Shown: one piece after another, positions 1 to 8,612 of the stretch
Layout of the letters: every line of letters starts with the position of its first letter
How positions within the stretch are numbered: the first letter of the stretch is position 1
NCBI RefSeq assembly: GCF_001591045.1
Contig: NZ_BCUA01000029.1
Coordinates: forward strand, 1-43,807
DNA: 43,807 nt
Reading direction: 5' to 3'
Source of the DNA: Sphingopyxis granuli NBRC 100800
Lineage (GTDB): Bacteria; Pseudomonadota; Alphaproteobacteria; Sphingomonadales; Sphingomonadaceae
Notes under the pieces: model-generated
What the model saw: only the letters and a program-made list of their open reading frames with translations
The model's database searches: none
What the model was told of the DNA's origin: nothing
Translations under genes and position numbers: made by a program

Positions 1-30
1 ATCCGGGGTGACGGGAACAGGCGATAACTA

Positions 31-58
31 TTGACATATATGTCAATAATGCTATTGC
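31..58 (+). promoter_or_regulatory. Palindromic operator overlapping a promoter upstream of the Coq4-family gene
   Basis: Positions 31-46 read TTGACATATATGTCAA, a perfect 16-bp palindrome in otherwise GC-rich DNA. Its first six bases equal the consensus -35 hexamer. TATTGC at 53-58, 16 bp further on, is a possible though weak -10. A dimeric repressor (TetR or MarR type) bound here would block the promoter of the gene starting at 91. The regulator itself is not in the window and may lie just upstream. The palindrome is seen directly; the promoter and repressor class are inferred. Confidence 0.6.
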
Positions 59-90
59 GAACCACGAAGCCGAAGCATGAGAGATTCGCC

Positions 91-915
91 ATGACCGCTC
101 TTCCCCTCTGCCATCCCGACCGTGCCGACACCGGATTCCGCCCGCTGAAGGCGTGGCACCATTTCCGCAAGCTGATCGCCGACAAGGAGGACACCGAACA
201 GGTGTTCCACATCATCGACGCGCTGCGCGACAATCGCTTCACGCGGTCGGTTGAGGCGTTCTTCGCGACGCCGGTTGGGGCGAAGGTGCTCGCTGAGCGC
301 CCCTATCTGCCGACGTTGCTCGACGATCACGACCGGTTGAAGGCGCTGCCCGAGGGGACCGTCGGGCGCGTCTATGTCGATTTCATGGAGCGCGAGGGGC
401 TGACCGCACAGGGACTCGTCGACGAATCGATGAAATTCCGCGAGAAAAAGCCGCGCTACGATGACATGATGGAGGTATTCGGCGACCGGCTGCGCGACAC
501 GCACGACCTGTCGCACATCCTGACCGGCTATGGCCGCGACGCGCTGGGCGAACAGTGCGTGCTCGCCTTCTCCTACAGCCAGACGCCTAGCTGGGGCACG
601 CTGTTCATCGCCTGGGCCGGCGCGCGCGAGATCCGCAAGGGTTTCGGACGCCGTTACCCCATCTATGCCGCGGTGCGCGAAGGCCTGCGTAACGGCCGCG
701 CCGCGCGGCACATCGCGCATCAGGATATCGAGGCGCTGCTCGCCGAGCCGATTGAGGCGGCGCGCAAGCGGCTGGGGATCGTCGAACCGACGATCTACAA
801 GCAGGTTCACGCGATGATGCACGCCGACGGCATAGACCCCTATGACCTGCTGGGGACGAAGGCGATCGAAACCGCCGCGGCACCCGCGCAGCCGGAACTG
901 GCGAAAGCGGCCTGA
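91..915 (+). CDS. Coq4-family protein (ubiquinone-biosynthesis-type)
   Basis: A 274-residue protein of the Coq4 family. Coq4 in eukaryotes acts in ubiquinone synthesis as an organiser and ring-modifying enzyme; the role of bacterial relatives is less certain. The diagnostic metal motif HDxxH-x11-E is intact: H138-D-L-S-H142 and E154, within DTHDLSHILTGYGRDALGE. The start at 91 is chosen because the upstream in-frame start at 31 lies inside the palindromic operator and -35 element, and because homologous sequence begins around the LKAWHHF segment. The C-terminal 15 residues are Ala/Pro-rich. The gene appears monocistronic and converges with the DUF72 gene. The family call is firm; the exact function is not. 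Confidence 0.85.
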   Translation: MTALPLCHPDRADTGFRPLKAWHHFRKLIADKEDTEQVFHIIDALRDNRFTRSVEAFFATPVGAKVLAERPYLPTLLDDHDRLKALPEGTVGRVYVDFMEREGLTAQGLVDESMKFREKKPRYDDMMEVFGDRLRDTHDLSHILTGYGRDALGEQCVLAFSYSQTPSWGTLFIAWAGAREIRKGFGRRYPIYAAVREGLRNGRAARHIAHQDIEALLAEPIEAARKRLGIVEPTIYKQVHAMMHADGIDPYDLLGTKAIETAAAPAQPELAKAA

Positions 916-928
916 CCGCCTAGATTCC

Positions 929-949
929 CCCCGTGGCGCAGCCATGGGG
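929..949. terminator. Possible bidirectional hairpin between convergent genes
   Basis: CCCCGTGGC (929-937) and GCCATGGGG (941-949) pair over nine positions with one G-T wobble and a 3-nt loop. There is no T-run on either side. Its position between two convergent gene ends suits a factor-independent or Rho-assisted stop in both directions, but this is weakly supported. Confidence 0.35.
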
Positions 950-997
950 AGATCGTGTCAATTCCTGATTCCTTTTGCGGCGCAGGGGTGACGAGCG

Positions 998-1738
998 TCA
1001 GCTCTCCAGCCGCGCGATCAGCGCCTGCGCTGCCGCGGGGTTGCGGACTTTCGCGCCGGCGATGAAGAAGAGGTAGACGTCGCGCCCGCCCTTCGCCCAG
1101 TCGCGCGCGCGGTCGGCCCAGCCGTCGAGCGCCGCCTCGTCATAGCCGGCAGGTTCGCTCTCCACCGTTCGCTGCAGGCGGGCATAGGTGAAATCGGCCG
1201 TATCCTCGTCGATGCAGGGAAATTCGTCGCTGTCGGCGAAGACGATCGCCATGTTCCGTTCGCGTGCAAGGTCGACGAACGCCGGATCGCGGAAGCTTTC
1301 GTGCCGCACCTCGAGCGCATGGCGCAGCGGCAGACCGTCCTGCGTCGCGGGCAGCAGATCGAGGAAGCGTGCGAAATCGTCGCGGTCGAACTTTTTCGTC
1401 GCCATGAACTGCCAGAGGATCGGACCGAGCCGGTCGCCGAGCCGGGTCAGCCCCTGCGTCAGGAATTTCTCGACCGACGCCGCGCCGTCGGCGAGCAGCT
1501 TGCGATTGGTCGCGAAGCGCGACGCCTTGACGCTGAAGCGGAAGCCGTCGGGCACCGCCGCCGCCCAGTTGGCGAAGCTCTCAGGCTTCTGGCTGCCGTA
1601 ATAGGTGCCGTTGATCTCCAGCCCGGTCAGATGCCGGCCGGCATATTCGAGTTCGCGCTTCTGCGGATGGCCGGGCGGGTAGAAGGTGCCGCGCCACGGC
1701 TCATAGGTCCATCCGCCGATGCCGACGTGGATGCTCAC
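998..1738 (-). CDS. DUF72 (YecE-like) family protein
   Basis: A 246-residue protein of the DUF72/YecE family, which folds as a TIM barrel and has no settled biochemical activity. It opens with [20 protein letters not shown], the typical first strand and loop of the family, and carries the conserved segments [25 protein letters not shown] and ALEVRHESF. The start is the GTG at 1738-1736, which overlaps the purL stop codon (GTGA), so the gene is probably translated by coupling to purL. An in-frame extension up to 1909 lies inside purL and shows no family similarity, so it was rejected. Co-transcription with purL does not establish a role in purine synthesis. Confidence 0.85.
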   Translation of the reverse strand: MSIHVGIGGWTYEPWRGTFYPPGHPQKRELEYAGRHLTGLEINGTYYGSQKPESFANWAAAVPDGFRFSVKASRFATNRKLLADGAASVEKFLTQGLTRLGDRLGPILWQFMATKKFDRDDFARFLDLLPATQDGLPLRHALEVRHESFRDPAFVDLARERNMAIVFADSDEFPCIDEDTADFTYARLQRTVESEPAGYDEAALDGWADRARDWAKGGRDVYLFFIAGAKVRNPAAAQALIARLES

Positions 1739-3975
1739 CCTTCCATCAGCTTCGGGAAGAAGCCCTCGTGCGCTTCGCGCAGTTCCGCGAGCGTGACCTG
1801 GTGGTCGCTCTCCGGAAGCTCGAACACGATGCGGTCCCTGATCGTGCGGCCGAGCGGGTCGACCGGCACATCGGCGCGGTTCGCGGCGTCGAGGAAGTCG
1901 GCGAGGCACGTGTCGCAGACGGTGACGATGTAGAGCCCCTGATCCTCGCCGAAGAAGCTTTCGGCGATGCCGAAGGGCTGTTCCTCGCTCACCAGCACGC
2001 CGATATCCGACTTGAGCGCCATTTCGGCGAGCGCGACGGCGACGCCGCCATCCGACACGTCGTGGCAGGCCGTGATCCAGCCCTGATTGATCGCATGGCG
2101 GATGAAGTCGCCGGTGCGCTTTTCCGCCTTCAGGTCCACCGGTGGCGGCGGGCCTTCCTCGCGGCCGTGAATCTCGCGCAGCCAGATCGACTGGCCCAGA
2201 TGGCCCATCCGCTCGCCGACCGCGAGAACGATATCGCCGGTGCGCTTGAAGCCGATGCCTACGGCCTTGCTCAGGTCGTCGATGACGCCGACGCCGCCGA
2301 TCGCGGGGGTGGGCAGGATCGCGCTGCCGCCGCCCGTCGCCTTCGATTCATTGTAGAGGCTGACGTTGCCCGACACGATCGGATAGTCGAGCGCGCGGCA
2401 CGCCTGCGCCATGCCGTCGAGGCAGCCGATGATCTGCCCCATGATCTCGGGCCGCTGCGGATTGGCGAAGTTCAGGCAGTTGGTGATCGCACGCGGCGTC
2501 GCGCCGATCGCGGTGATGTTGCGCCACGTCTCGGCCACCGCCTGCTTGCCGCCCTCGACCGGGTCGGCATGGCAATAGCGCGGGGTGCAATCGGTGGTCA
2601 TCGCGAGCGCGCGGTTCGTGCCGTGGATGCGGACGAGCGCCGCGTCGCCGCCGGTCTGCACCGTGTCGGCGCCGACCTGGCTGTCATACTGCTCCCAGAT
2701 CCATCGGCGCGACGCGATGTCGGGGCTGCCCATCAGAACCTTGAGGTCCGCCGCGACGTCCTGCGTTTCGGGGACATTCGCAAGCTCGGCCTGCTTCGGC
2801 GTCGGCACGTGCGGCCGGTCATAGAGCGGCGCGTCGTCGGCGAGCGGGGCAAGTGGGATGTCGCAGACGATCTCGCCATGATGCTCCAGCACCATGCGGC
2901 CGGTGTCGGTGACGGTGCCGATCACGGCGAAGTCGAGTTCCCATTTGCGGAAGATCGCCTCGGCGAAGGCCTCCTTGCCGGGCTTCAGCACCATCAGCAT
3001 GCGTTCCTGGCTTTCGGACAGCATCATCTCATAGGCCGTCATGCCGGCTTCGCGCTGCGGCACGTCGTCCATCCTGAGGTGAAGACCGACCCCGCCCTTC
3101 GACGCCATCTCGACCGACGAACTGGTCAACCCCGCGGCGCCCATGTCCTGGATCGCGACGATCGCGTCCGACGCCATCAGTTCGAGGCACGCCTCGATCA
3201 GCAGCTTCTCGGTGAATGGATCGCCGACCTGAACGGTCGGGCGCTTCTCCTCGGCATCCTCGCCGAAGTCCGCCGATGCCATCGTCGCGCCGTGGATGCC
3301 GTCGCGGCCCGTCTTCGATCCGACATAGACGATCGGATTGCCGACGCCGCTCGCGGCCGAATAGAAGATCTTGTCCTGCTCGGCGACGCCGACGGTCATC
3401 GCGTTGACCAGGATATTGCCGTCATAGGCCTTGTGGAAATTGACCTCGCCGCCGACCGTGGGGACGCCGACGCAATTGCCGTATCCGCCGATACCGCGGA
3501 CGACGCCCGAGATCAGATGCTTCATCTTCGGATGGTCGGGACGGCCGAAGCGCAGCGCGTTGAGGTTCGCGACCGGGCGCGCGCCCATGGTGAAGACGTC
3601 GCGCAGGATGCCGCCGACCCCGGTCGCCGCGCCCTGATAGGGTTCGATATACGACGGATGGTTGTGGCTCTCCATCTTAAAGATGGCGGCAAGCTTTTTG
3701 CCACCCGGCCCCTCGCCGATGTCGATGACGCCCGCATTCTCGCCGGGACCGCAGATCACCCACGGCGCTTCGGTCGGCAGCTTTTTCAGGTGGATGCGCG
3801 AGCTCTTGTAGCTGCAATGCTCGGACCACATGACCGAGAAGATACCGAGCTCGACGAGATTCGGCTCGCGGCCGAGGGCGTTCAGGACGCGCTGATATTC
3901 CTCGGGCGACAGGCCGTGCTCGGCGACGATTTCGGGGGTGATGGCGGGCGAGGGGGCTACGGCGGACTGGGTCAT
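1735..3975 (-). CDS. purL: Phosphoribosylformylglycinamidine synthase subunit PurL
   Basis: The 746-residue small-type PurL, the ATP-dependent synthetase subunit that converts FGAR to FGAM in de novo purine synthesis. The length matches the Bacillus/alphaproteobacterial form that works with separate PurS and PurQ subunits, not the long fused enterobacterial enzyme. Recognisable motifs are [12 protein letters not shown] near the N-terminus, the first glycine-rich ATP/metal segment [27 protein letters not shown], and the C-terminal AIR-synthase half with [17 protein letters not shown]. The protein starts [10 protein letters not shown]. purS and purQ are not in the window. The stop overlaps the start of the downstream DUF72 gene. 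The identification is certain from sequence. Confidence 0.97.
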   Translation of the reverse strand: MTQSAVAPSPAITPEIVAEHGLSPEEYQRVLNALGREPNLVELGIFSVMWSEHCSYKSSRIHLKKLPTEAPWVICGPGENAGVIDIGEGPGGKKLAAIFKMESHNHPSYIEPYQGAATGVGGILRDVFTMGARPVANLNALRFGRPDHPKMKHLISGVVRGIGGYGNCVGVPTVGGEVNFHKAYDGNILVNAMTVGVAEQDKIFYSAASGVGNPIVYVGSKTGRDGIHGATMASADFGEDAEEKRPTVQVGDPFTEKLLIEACLELMASDAIVAIQDMGAAGLTSSSVEMASKGGVGLHLRMDDVPQREAGMTAYEMMLSESQERMLMVLKPGKEAFAEAIFRKWELDFAVIGTVTDTGRMVLEHHGEIVCDIPLAPLADDAPLYDRPHVPTPKQAELANVPETQDVAADLKVLMGSPDIASRRWIWEQYDSQVGADTVQTGGDAALVRIHGTNRALAMTTDCTPRYCHADPVEGGKQAVAETWRNITAIGATPRAITNCLNFANPQRPEIMGQIIGCLDGMAQACRALDYPIVSGNVSLYNESKATGGGSAILPTPAIGGVGVIDDLSKAVGIGFKRTGDIVLAVGERMGHLGQSIWLREIHGREEGPPPPVDLKAEKRTGDFIRHAINQGWITACHDVSDGGVAVALAEMALKSDIGVLVSEEQPFGIAESFFGEDQGLYIVTVCDTCLADFLDAANRADVPVDPLGRTIRDRIVFELPESDHQVTLAELREAHEGFFPKLMEG

Positions 3976-4048
3976 GGCGCGCCTTTAGCCGGGCCGGCGC
4001 GATAGGAACAGACCCCAATATCGCCGGCACCGCTCACAAGATGCCGCC

Positions 4049-4705
4049 TCAGCTATGGGAAAGCGGCGCGCGGGTCCGTCCCGCCCACCAGGCGGCGAGC
4101 GACAGCAGCGCATAGGCGAAGAGCATCGTCGCGGGGATGGCGAGCGAATAGGCGCTTTCCTGCGGTCCGAACCAGTTGATGGCCTGGACCAGCGCAAGCA
4201 GCGCGGCGAGCGCCCACAGGCGGCCGTTGCCGGCCGGGTCGCGCGTGTGGCTGGCATAATAGGCGAGAGCGCCGCCGACCAGCGCGACCTCCAGCGGCAT
4301 CGCGGCCAGCGGATGGTTCCACAGGCCAAGCCCGATCTTCGGCGGCGCGCCGAACAGCGTGAGGTCGGGGATGTGGACGAGCAGGTCGATGAACCAGTGC
4401 GACACGACGACGATCGCGGCGCCGATCGCCGCCTCGCGCCGCCGCGTCGCGGCCCAGACGATCAGGCCGAACAGCAATCCCCACAATCCCGCGCCGAGCA
4501 GGCTGTGCGTATAGGGCATGCGGTAAAGGTCCATCGGGTTCATCGCGGTGATGCCGGGCGCGATCCGCATCGCCTCCACTCCCGGGATCAGCAGCGCCGC
4601 GAAGCCGATGTCGACAAGCTGCGCCGCGACGAACAGCGTGCCGAGCCCGGCGGCGCGCGGGCGGGCGGCGACGATCAGCGCCGGGGCGAAATGGCCGACG
4701 AACAT
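4049..4705 (-). CDS. Inner-membrane protein with a YdjM/DUF457-like His/Asp pattern
   Basis: A 218-residue multi-pass membrane protein, with roughly five to six hydrophobic segments by eye. It has conserved polar residues in membrane-adjacent positions: GHFAPA at the N-terminus, PYTHSLL in the middle, and SHWFIDLLVHIPDL. This H...THS...HxxxDxxxHxxD arrangement resembles the membrane-bound putative metal-dependent hydrolases (YdjM/DUF457 type), whose activity is mostly unknown. The start at 4705 (MFVGHFAPAL) is chosen because family members begin in this way; longer in-frame extensions run antisense over xseB and lack hydrophobic character. It lies divergent to xseB with 73 bp between the starts. 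The product is best treated as uncharacterised. Confidence 0.75.
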   Translation of the reverse strand: MFVGHFAPALIVAARPRAAGLGTLFVAAQLVDIGFAALLIPGVEAMRIAPGITAMNPMDLYRMPYTHSLLGAGLWGLLFGLIVWAATRRREAAIGAAIVVVSHWFIDLLVHIPDLTLFGAPPKIGLGLWNHPLAAMPLEVALVGGALAYYASHTRDPAGNGRLWALAALLALVQAINWFGPQESAYSLAIPATMLFAYALLSLAAWWAGRTRAPLSHS

Positions 4706-4778
4706 GCGGCCCGACCCTATCGCGGTGCCGGGCGACGTCAAGCTTGACCGCATGGGGGCGAGCCGCCAAAGCAGGGGG

Positions 4779-5054
4779 ATGACCGACATGCCCGACCCCG
4801 CTGCCGCGCCGGCCCCGGCCCCCGAGATCGCGTCGCTATCGTTCGAGGCCGCGATGGGCGAGCTCGAAACGATCGTGCGGCGGCTCGAGAGCGGTGACGT
4901 CAGCCTCGAGGAATCGGTGGCGCTGTACGAGCGCGGGCATGCGCTGCGCGCGCATTGCGAGGCGCGCCTTGCCGCCGCGCAGGCGCGGATCGAACAGGTC
5001 GGCTTCGGTGCCGACGGCCGGCCGGCGGGAACCACGCCCTTCGGCGAGAGCTGA
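4779..5054 (+). CDS. xseB: Exodeoxyribonuclease VII small subunit
   Basis: A 91-residue XseB, the small subunit that coats the XseA catalytic chain in exonuclease VII, a single-strand-specific nuclease. The core SFEAAMGELETIVRRLESGD followed by LEESVALYERG is the family signature, and the protein is largely two helices. The start at 4779 follows a GCAGGGGG purine tract; the first ~20 residues are Pro/Ala-rich and variable. Longer in-frame extensions cover the neighbouring promoter and the divergent gene, so they were rejected. The stop lies 3 bp before ispA, the common xseB-ispA arrangement in proteobacteria. xseA is not in the window. Confidence 0.93.
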   Translation: MTDMPDPAAAPAPAPEIASLSFEAAMGELETIVRRLESGDVSLEESVALYERGHALRAHCEARLAAAQARIEQVGFGADGRPAGTTPFGES

Positions 5055-5057
5055 TCC

Positions 5058-5984
5058 ATGGCCGCGCGCGCCGCCGATGGCGAAACCGTGGTAGAGGCGT
5101 CGCTGCTGCACGCCGCGCAGGCAGAGGTCGCGGCGGGGATCGACGCCCTGTTCGACCGGCGTCTGGCCATTCCCTCCGATCCGCGCGAGCGGCTCTATCG
5201 CGCGATGCGCCATGCCGCGACGGGCGGCGGCAAGCGGCTGCGCCCCTTGCTCGTCCGTGCCGCGGGCGACCTATTCCATGTCGATCGCGCGCTGTCGTTG
5301 CGCGTCGGCGCGGCGGTCGAGGCGATGCACGTCTATTCGCTGATCCACGACGATCTGCCGTGCATGGACGATGATGACGTGCGGCGCGGGAAGCCGACGG
5401 TCCACCGCGCCTATGACGAGGCGACGGCGGTGCTCGCGGGCGATTCGCTGCACGCGCTCGCCTTCGAATGGCTCGTCGATCCGGCGACGCATGCCGACCC
5501 CTTCGTGCGCAGCGAACTGGTGCGCGAACTCGCGCTGGCGGCGGGCCCCGCGGGTATGGCGGGCGGGCAGATGATGGACCTGGCGGCGGAGACGGTCAGT
5601 TTCGACCTGCCGACGGTGACACGGCTGCAACAGCTCAAGACCGGCGCGCTGATCGGCTTTTCGGTCGAGGCGGGCGCGATTCTCGCGCGCGTTCCGCCCG
5701 AGGGGCGCAAGCCATTGCGCGCCTATGCGCGCGACATCGGGCTCGCCTTCCAGATCGCCGACGACATATTGGACGTCGAGGGCGACGAAGCACTGGCGGG
5801 CAAGGCGCTCAACAAGGACGCGGCGGCGGGCAAGCAGACCTTCGTGACCCTGATGGGAATCGACCGCGCCCGGGCGCAGGCCAGCCTGCTCGTCGATCAG
5901 GCGACCGCCCATCTGGCGGGCTTCGGCGACGAGGCCAGGCTGCTGCGTGAAATCGCGCACTATATTGTGGAAAGGGACCGTTGA
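5058..5984 (+). CDS. ispA: Farnesyl diphosphate synthase (polyprenyl synthetase family)
   Basis: A 308-residue short-chain trans-prenyltransferase that condenses IPP with DMAPP/GPP to give farnesyl diphosphate, the precursor of undecaprenyl phosphate, quinone side chains and carotenoids. The first aspartate-rich motif lies in HDDLPCMDDDDVRRGKPT and the second in FQIADDILDVEGD, both intact. GGGKRLRPLLV supplies the basic diphosphate-binding residues. The gene starts 3 bp after xseB and its stop overlaps the coaD start by one base, so xseB-ispA-coaD form one tightly coupled unit. The dxs gene that often follows ispA is absent here. Confidence 0.95.
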   Translation: MAARAADGETVVEASLLHAAQAEVAAGIDALFDRRLAIPSDPRERLYRAMRHAATGGGKRLRPLLVRAAGDLFHVDRALSLRVGAAVEAMHVYSLIHDDLPCMDDDDVRRGKPTVHRAYDEATAVLAGDSLHALAFEWLVDPATHADPFVRSELVRELALAAGPAGMAGGQMMDLAAETVSFDLPTVTRLQQLKTGALIGFSVEAGAILARVPPEGRKPLRAYARDIGLAFQIADDILDVEGDEALAGKALNKDAAAGKQTFVTLMGIDRARAQASLLVDQATAHLAGFGDEARLLREIAHYIVERDR

Positions 5985-6490
5985 TGCGGATTGGGGTCTA
6001 TCCCGGAACCTTCGACCCGATCACCCTCGGGCATATGGACATCATCCGGCGCGGGGCGAAGCTGGTTGACCGGCTGGTCGTCGGCGTCACCACCAACATC
6101 GCCAAATCGCCGCTGTTCGACGACGAGGAGCGGATCGAGATGGTCCGGGGCGAGGTCGCGGCGCTAGGCGGGGACATTCGCGTCGTCGGCTTCAATTCGC
6201 TGCTGATGGACTTCGCCGAGCGCGAGGGCGCGAGCGTCATCGTCCGCGGGCTGCGCGCGGTCGCCGACTTCGAATATGAATATCAGATGGCGGGGATGAA
6301 CCAGCAGCTCAACAACCGTGTCGAGACCGTGTTCCTGATGGCCGATGTCAGTCTGCAGCCGATCGCGTCGCGGCTGGTCAAGGAGATCGCGATCTTCGGC
6401 GGCGCGATCCACAAGTTCGTCACCCCCGCGGTGCGCGATGCGGTCGTCGCGCGCATCGCCGAGCGCGGCCTGCGCCAGGGTGAGGGATGA
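5984..6490 (+). CDS. coaD: Phosphopantetheine adenylyltransferase
   Basis: A 168-residue CoaD catalysing the penultimate step of coenzyme A synthesis: 4'-phosphopantetheine plus ATP gives dephospho-CoA. The nucleotidyltransferase motif YPGTFDPITLGHMDII (TxGH) is at the N-terminus, and IVRGLRAVADFEYEYQMA is the substrate-binding segment. The start chosen is ATG at 5984, which shares its A with the ispA stop codon; a TTG one codon upstream is less likely. The length is normal for the family. It is probably translated by coupling from ispA. Confidence 0.96.
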   Translation: MRIGVYPGTFDPITLGHMDIIRRGAKLVDRLVVGVTTNIAKSPLFDDEERIEMVRGEVAALGGDIRVVGFNSLLMDFAEREGASVIVRGLRAVADFEYEYQMAGMNQQLNNRVETVFLMADVSLQPIASRLVKEIAIFGGAIHKFVTPAVRDAVVARIAERGLRQGEG

Positions 6491-6582
6491 CGCAACGCTT
6501 CCTCATTGAGCGTTCAGCTTTTACCCGCTAGGTCGCGCGCAAGCGGGGCGCACAGATATTCCACGATAGAGGCCGATCCAGC

Positions 6583-7404
6583 ATGACCATCACATTCCGC
6601 CCCCTGATCCTGTCGGCCATGGCGCTCGGTCTCGCGGTGTCGGCTGTCGCGCAGGAGGCGCCGCCCGCGCCATCGCCCGACGGAACCCCGGCCCCCGCGC
6701 CGACCGAAAGCGAAACCATTCCGCCCATCGACCCCGCGCCCGCTCCGACGCCGGCCCCCGCCCCAGCACCCGCACAGGGCGATGCGGCACCGGCGGCGGA
6801 GGCGCCTACCGCGCCGGCGATGACCCCCGATCAATATATCGGCAACCCCGAATATATGCTGAACCTCGACCTTTCGACCGGCGGCCGGGTTGTGATCCAG
6901 CTGTATCCCAACGTCGCTCCGCAGCATGTCGAGCGCGTCAAGCAGCTGGCGCGCGCGGGCTTTTACGACGGGGTGAAATTCCACCGCGTGATCGACGGCT
7001 TCATGGCACAGACGGGCGATCCGACCGCGACCGGGCAGGGCGGCTCGCAGCTTCCCGACCTGAAGGCCGAATTCAATCCGATGCCGCATCTGCGCGGCAC
7101 CGTGTCGATGGCGCGCGCCGAGAGCGAGGACAGCGCGAACAGCCAGTTCTTCATCATGCTCCAGCCGCGCTTCGCGCTCGACCGTCACTATACGGTCTTC
7201 GGCCGCGTCGTGTCGGGGATGCAATATGTCGATACGATCCACAAGGGCGAGCCGCCCGCGGTGATGTCGCGCATGGTGCAGGCGTCGGTCGCCGCCGACA
7301 ACCGGCCGATGCCGCCCGCCTTGATGCTGACCGATCCGGCGCCGGCCTCTGCCCCCGCGGCGGAAATCACGCCCGACCAGCTCAACGCGCCGGTCGGGCG
7401 CTGA
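6583..7404 (+). CDS. Exported cyclophilin-type peptidyl-prolyl cis-trans isomerase
   Basis: A 273-residue secreted PPIase. Residues 1-23 form a Sec signal peptide ending in SAVAQ. Residues 24 to about 80 are an extremely Pro/Ala-rich low-complexity linker. The cyclophilin domain spans roughly 85-240. The catalytic region FHRVIDGFMAQTGDPTATGQ contains the key arginine (FHRV), and NSQFFIML plus YTVFGRVVSGM are further core strands. As in many bacterial cyclophilins, the tryptophan that binds cyclosporin in human CypA is not present at the equivalent site. It would assist folding of envelope proteins in the periplasm, and the linker may tether the domain. A 92-bp gap separates it from coaD, so it may have its own promoter. 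Confidence 0.92.
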   Translation: MTITFRPLILSAMALGLAVSAVAQEAPPAPSPDGTPAPAPTESETIPPIDPAPAPTPAPAPAPAQGDAAPAAEAPTAPAMTPDQYIGNPEYMLNLDLSTGGRVVIQLYPNVAPQHVERVKQLARAGFYDGVKFHRVIDGFMAQTGDPTATGQGGSQLPDLKAEFNPMPHLRGTVSMARAESEDSANSQFFIMLQPRFALDRHYTVFGRVVSGMQYVDTIHKGEPPAVMSRMVQASVAADNRPMPPALMLTDPAPASAPAAEITPDQLNAPVGR

Positions 7405-7494
7405 GCTGCTTCCTTGAAGGATGACTCCGGTTTATTCCGTTCGCTCGACACGAACGGGCATAGGAATCCTTCCGAAGCTGTCGGCCTTTAGCCG

Positions 7495-8550
7495 ATGCGC
7501 GTAGATGCCTTCGATTTCGAACTGCCGCCCGATCGCATCGCGCTGCGTCCGGCGCGTCCGCGCGATGCGGCGCGCATGCTGGTCGTCGCGGGCAGGGGGT
7601 TGCATGACGCGGGGGTGCGCGACCTGCCGGCGTGGCTGCGCCGCGGCGACTGCCTCGTCTTCAACGACACGCGCGTCATCCCCGCCCGGCTCGAAGGCGT
7701 GCGCGGCGGCCGTGACAGAGATGGCGCCGCCGGGGCGAAGATCGGCGCGACGCTGCACAAACGCGTCGACCTGCGCCGCTGGCAGGCCTTCGTGCGCAAC
7801 GCGAAGCGGCTGCATGTCGGGGAAACGGTCGATTTCGGCGCGGGCGTGACCGCAGTCGCCGAGGAGCGCCTGCCCGACGGCAGCTTCGTCCTCGCCTTTC
7901 AGGGGGACGAGCCGGTCGAACTGCTGCTCGGCCGCGCCGGGACGATGCCGCTACCGCCCTATATCGCGGGCAAGCGCGCGACCGACGAGGCCGACCGCGC
8001 CGATTATCAGACGATGTTCGCGCGGGCCGACGGCGCGGTCGCGGCACCGACGGCGGCGCTGCATTTCACCCCGGCGCTGCTCGCCGCGCTCGGCGAGGCG
8101 GGGATCGCCAGCGAGACGCTGACCCTGCACGTCGGCGCCGGCACCTTCCTGCCGGTGAAGGCCGACGACACGGCGGATCATGTCATGCACGCCGAATGGG
8201 GATGCATCGACGCCGACGCCGCGGCGCGGCTCAATGCAGTGCGCGCCGCTGGCGGCCGGGTGATCGCGGTTGGCACCACCAGCCTGCGCTTGCTCGAAAG
8301 CGCGGCGCGCGCCGACGGGACGATCGAGCCGTTCGCCGGCGACACCTCGATCTTCATCACGCCCGGCTATCGCTTTCGGGCGATCGACGGGCTGATGACC
8401 AATTTCCACCTGCCGCGCTCGACATTGTTCATGCTGGTCAGCGCGTTGATGGGGCTCGATGTGATGCGCGCGGCCTACGATCATGCCATTGCGGAAGGCT
8501 ATCGTTTCTACAGCTATGGCGACTCCAGCCTGCTGCTGCCTACGCGATAA
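7495..8550 (+). CDS. queA: S-adenosylmethionine:tRNA ribosyltransferase-isomerase
   Basis: A 351-residue QueA that transfers and isomerises the ribosyl part of SAM onto 7-aminomethyl-7-deazaguanine in tRNA, giving epoxyqueuosine. Typical blocks are [45 protein letters not shown] and [19 protein letters not shown]. The length is standard. tgt, which carries out the preceding base-exchange step of the same pathway, lies 2.3 kb downstream on the same strand, separated by a c-di-GMP signalling gene. Confidence 0.96.
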   Translation: MRVDAFDFELPPDRIALRPARPRDAARMLVVAGRGLHDAGVRDLPAWLRRGDCLVFNDTRVIPARLEGVRGGRDRDGAAGAKIGATLHKRVDLRRWQAFVRNAKRLHVGETVDFGAGVTAVAEERLPDGSFVLAFQGDEPVELLLGRAGTMPLPPYIAGKRATDEADRADYQTMFARADGAVAAPTAALHFTPALLAALGEAGIASETLTLHVGAGTFLPVKADDTADHVMHAEWGCIDADAAARLNAVRAAGGRVIAVGTTSLRLLESAARADGTIEPFAGDTSIFITPGYRFRAIDGLMTNFHLPRSTLFMLVSALMGLDVMRAAYDHAIAEGYRFYSYGDSSLLLPTR

Positions 8551-8612
8551 CCTCATATCGGCGTCCGCGCGGCATTTACCGTATCGCAAGGCCTGATTGG
8601 CATAGCGGTCTG

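Noticed and set aside
1768..4005. 745-codon open frame on the plus strand
   Set aside because: Antisense to purL, which is unmistakable; no motifs in the antisense protein.
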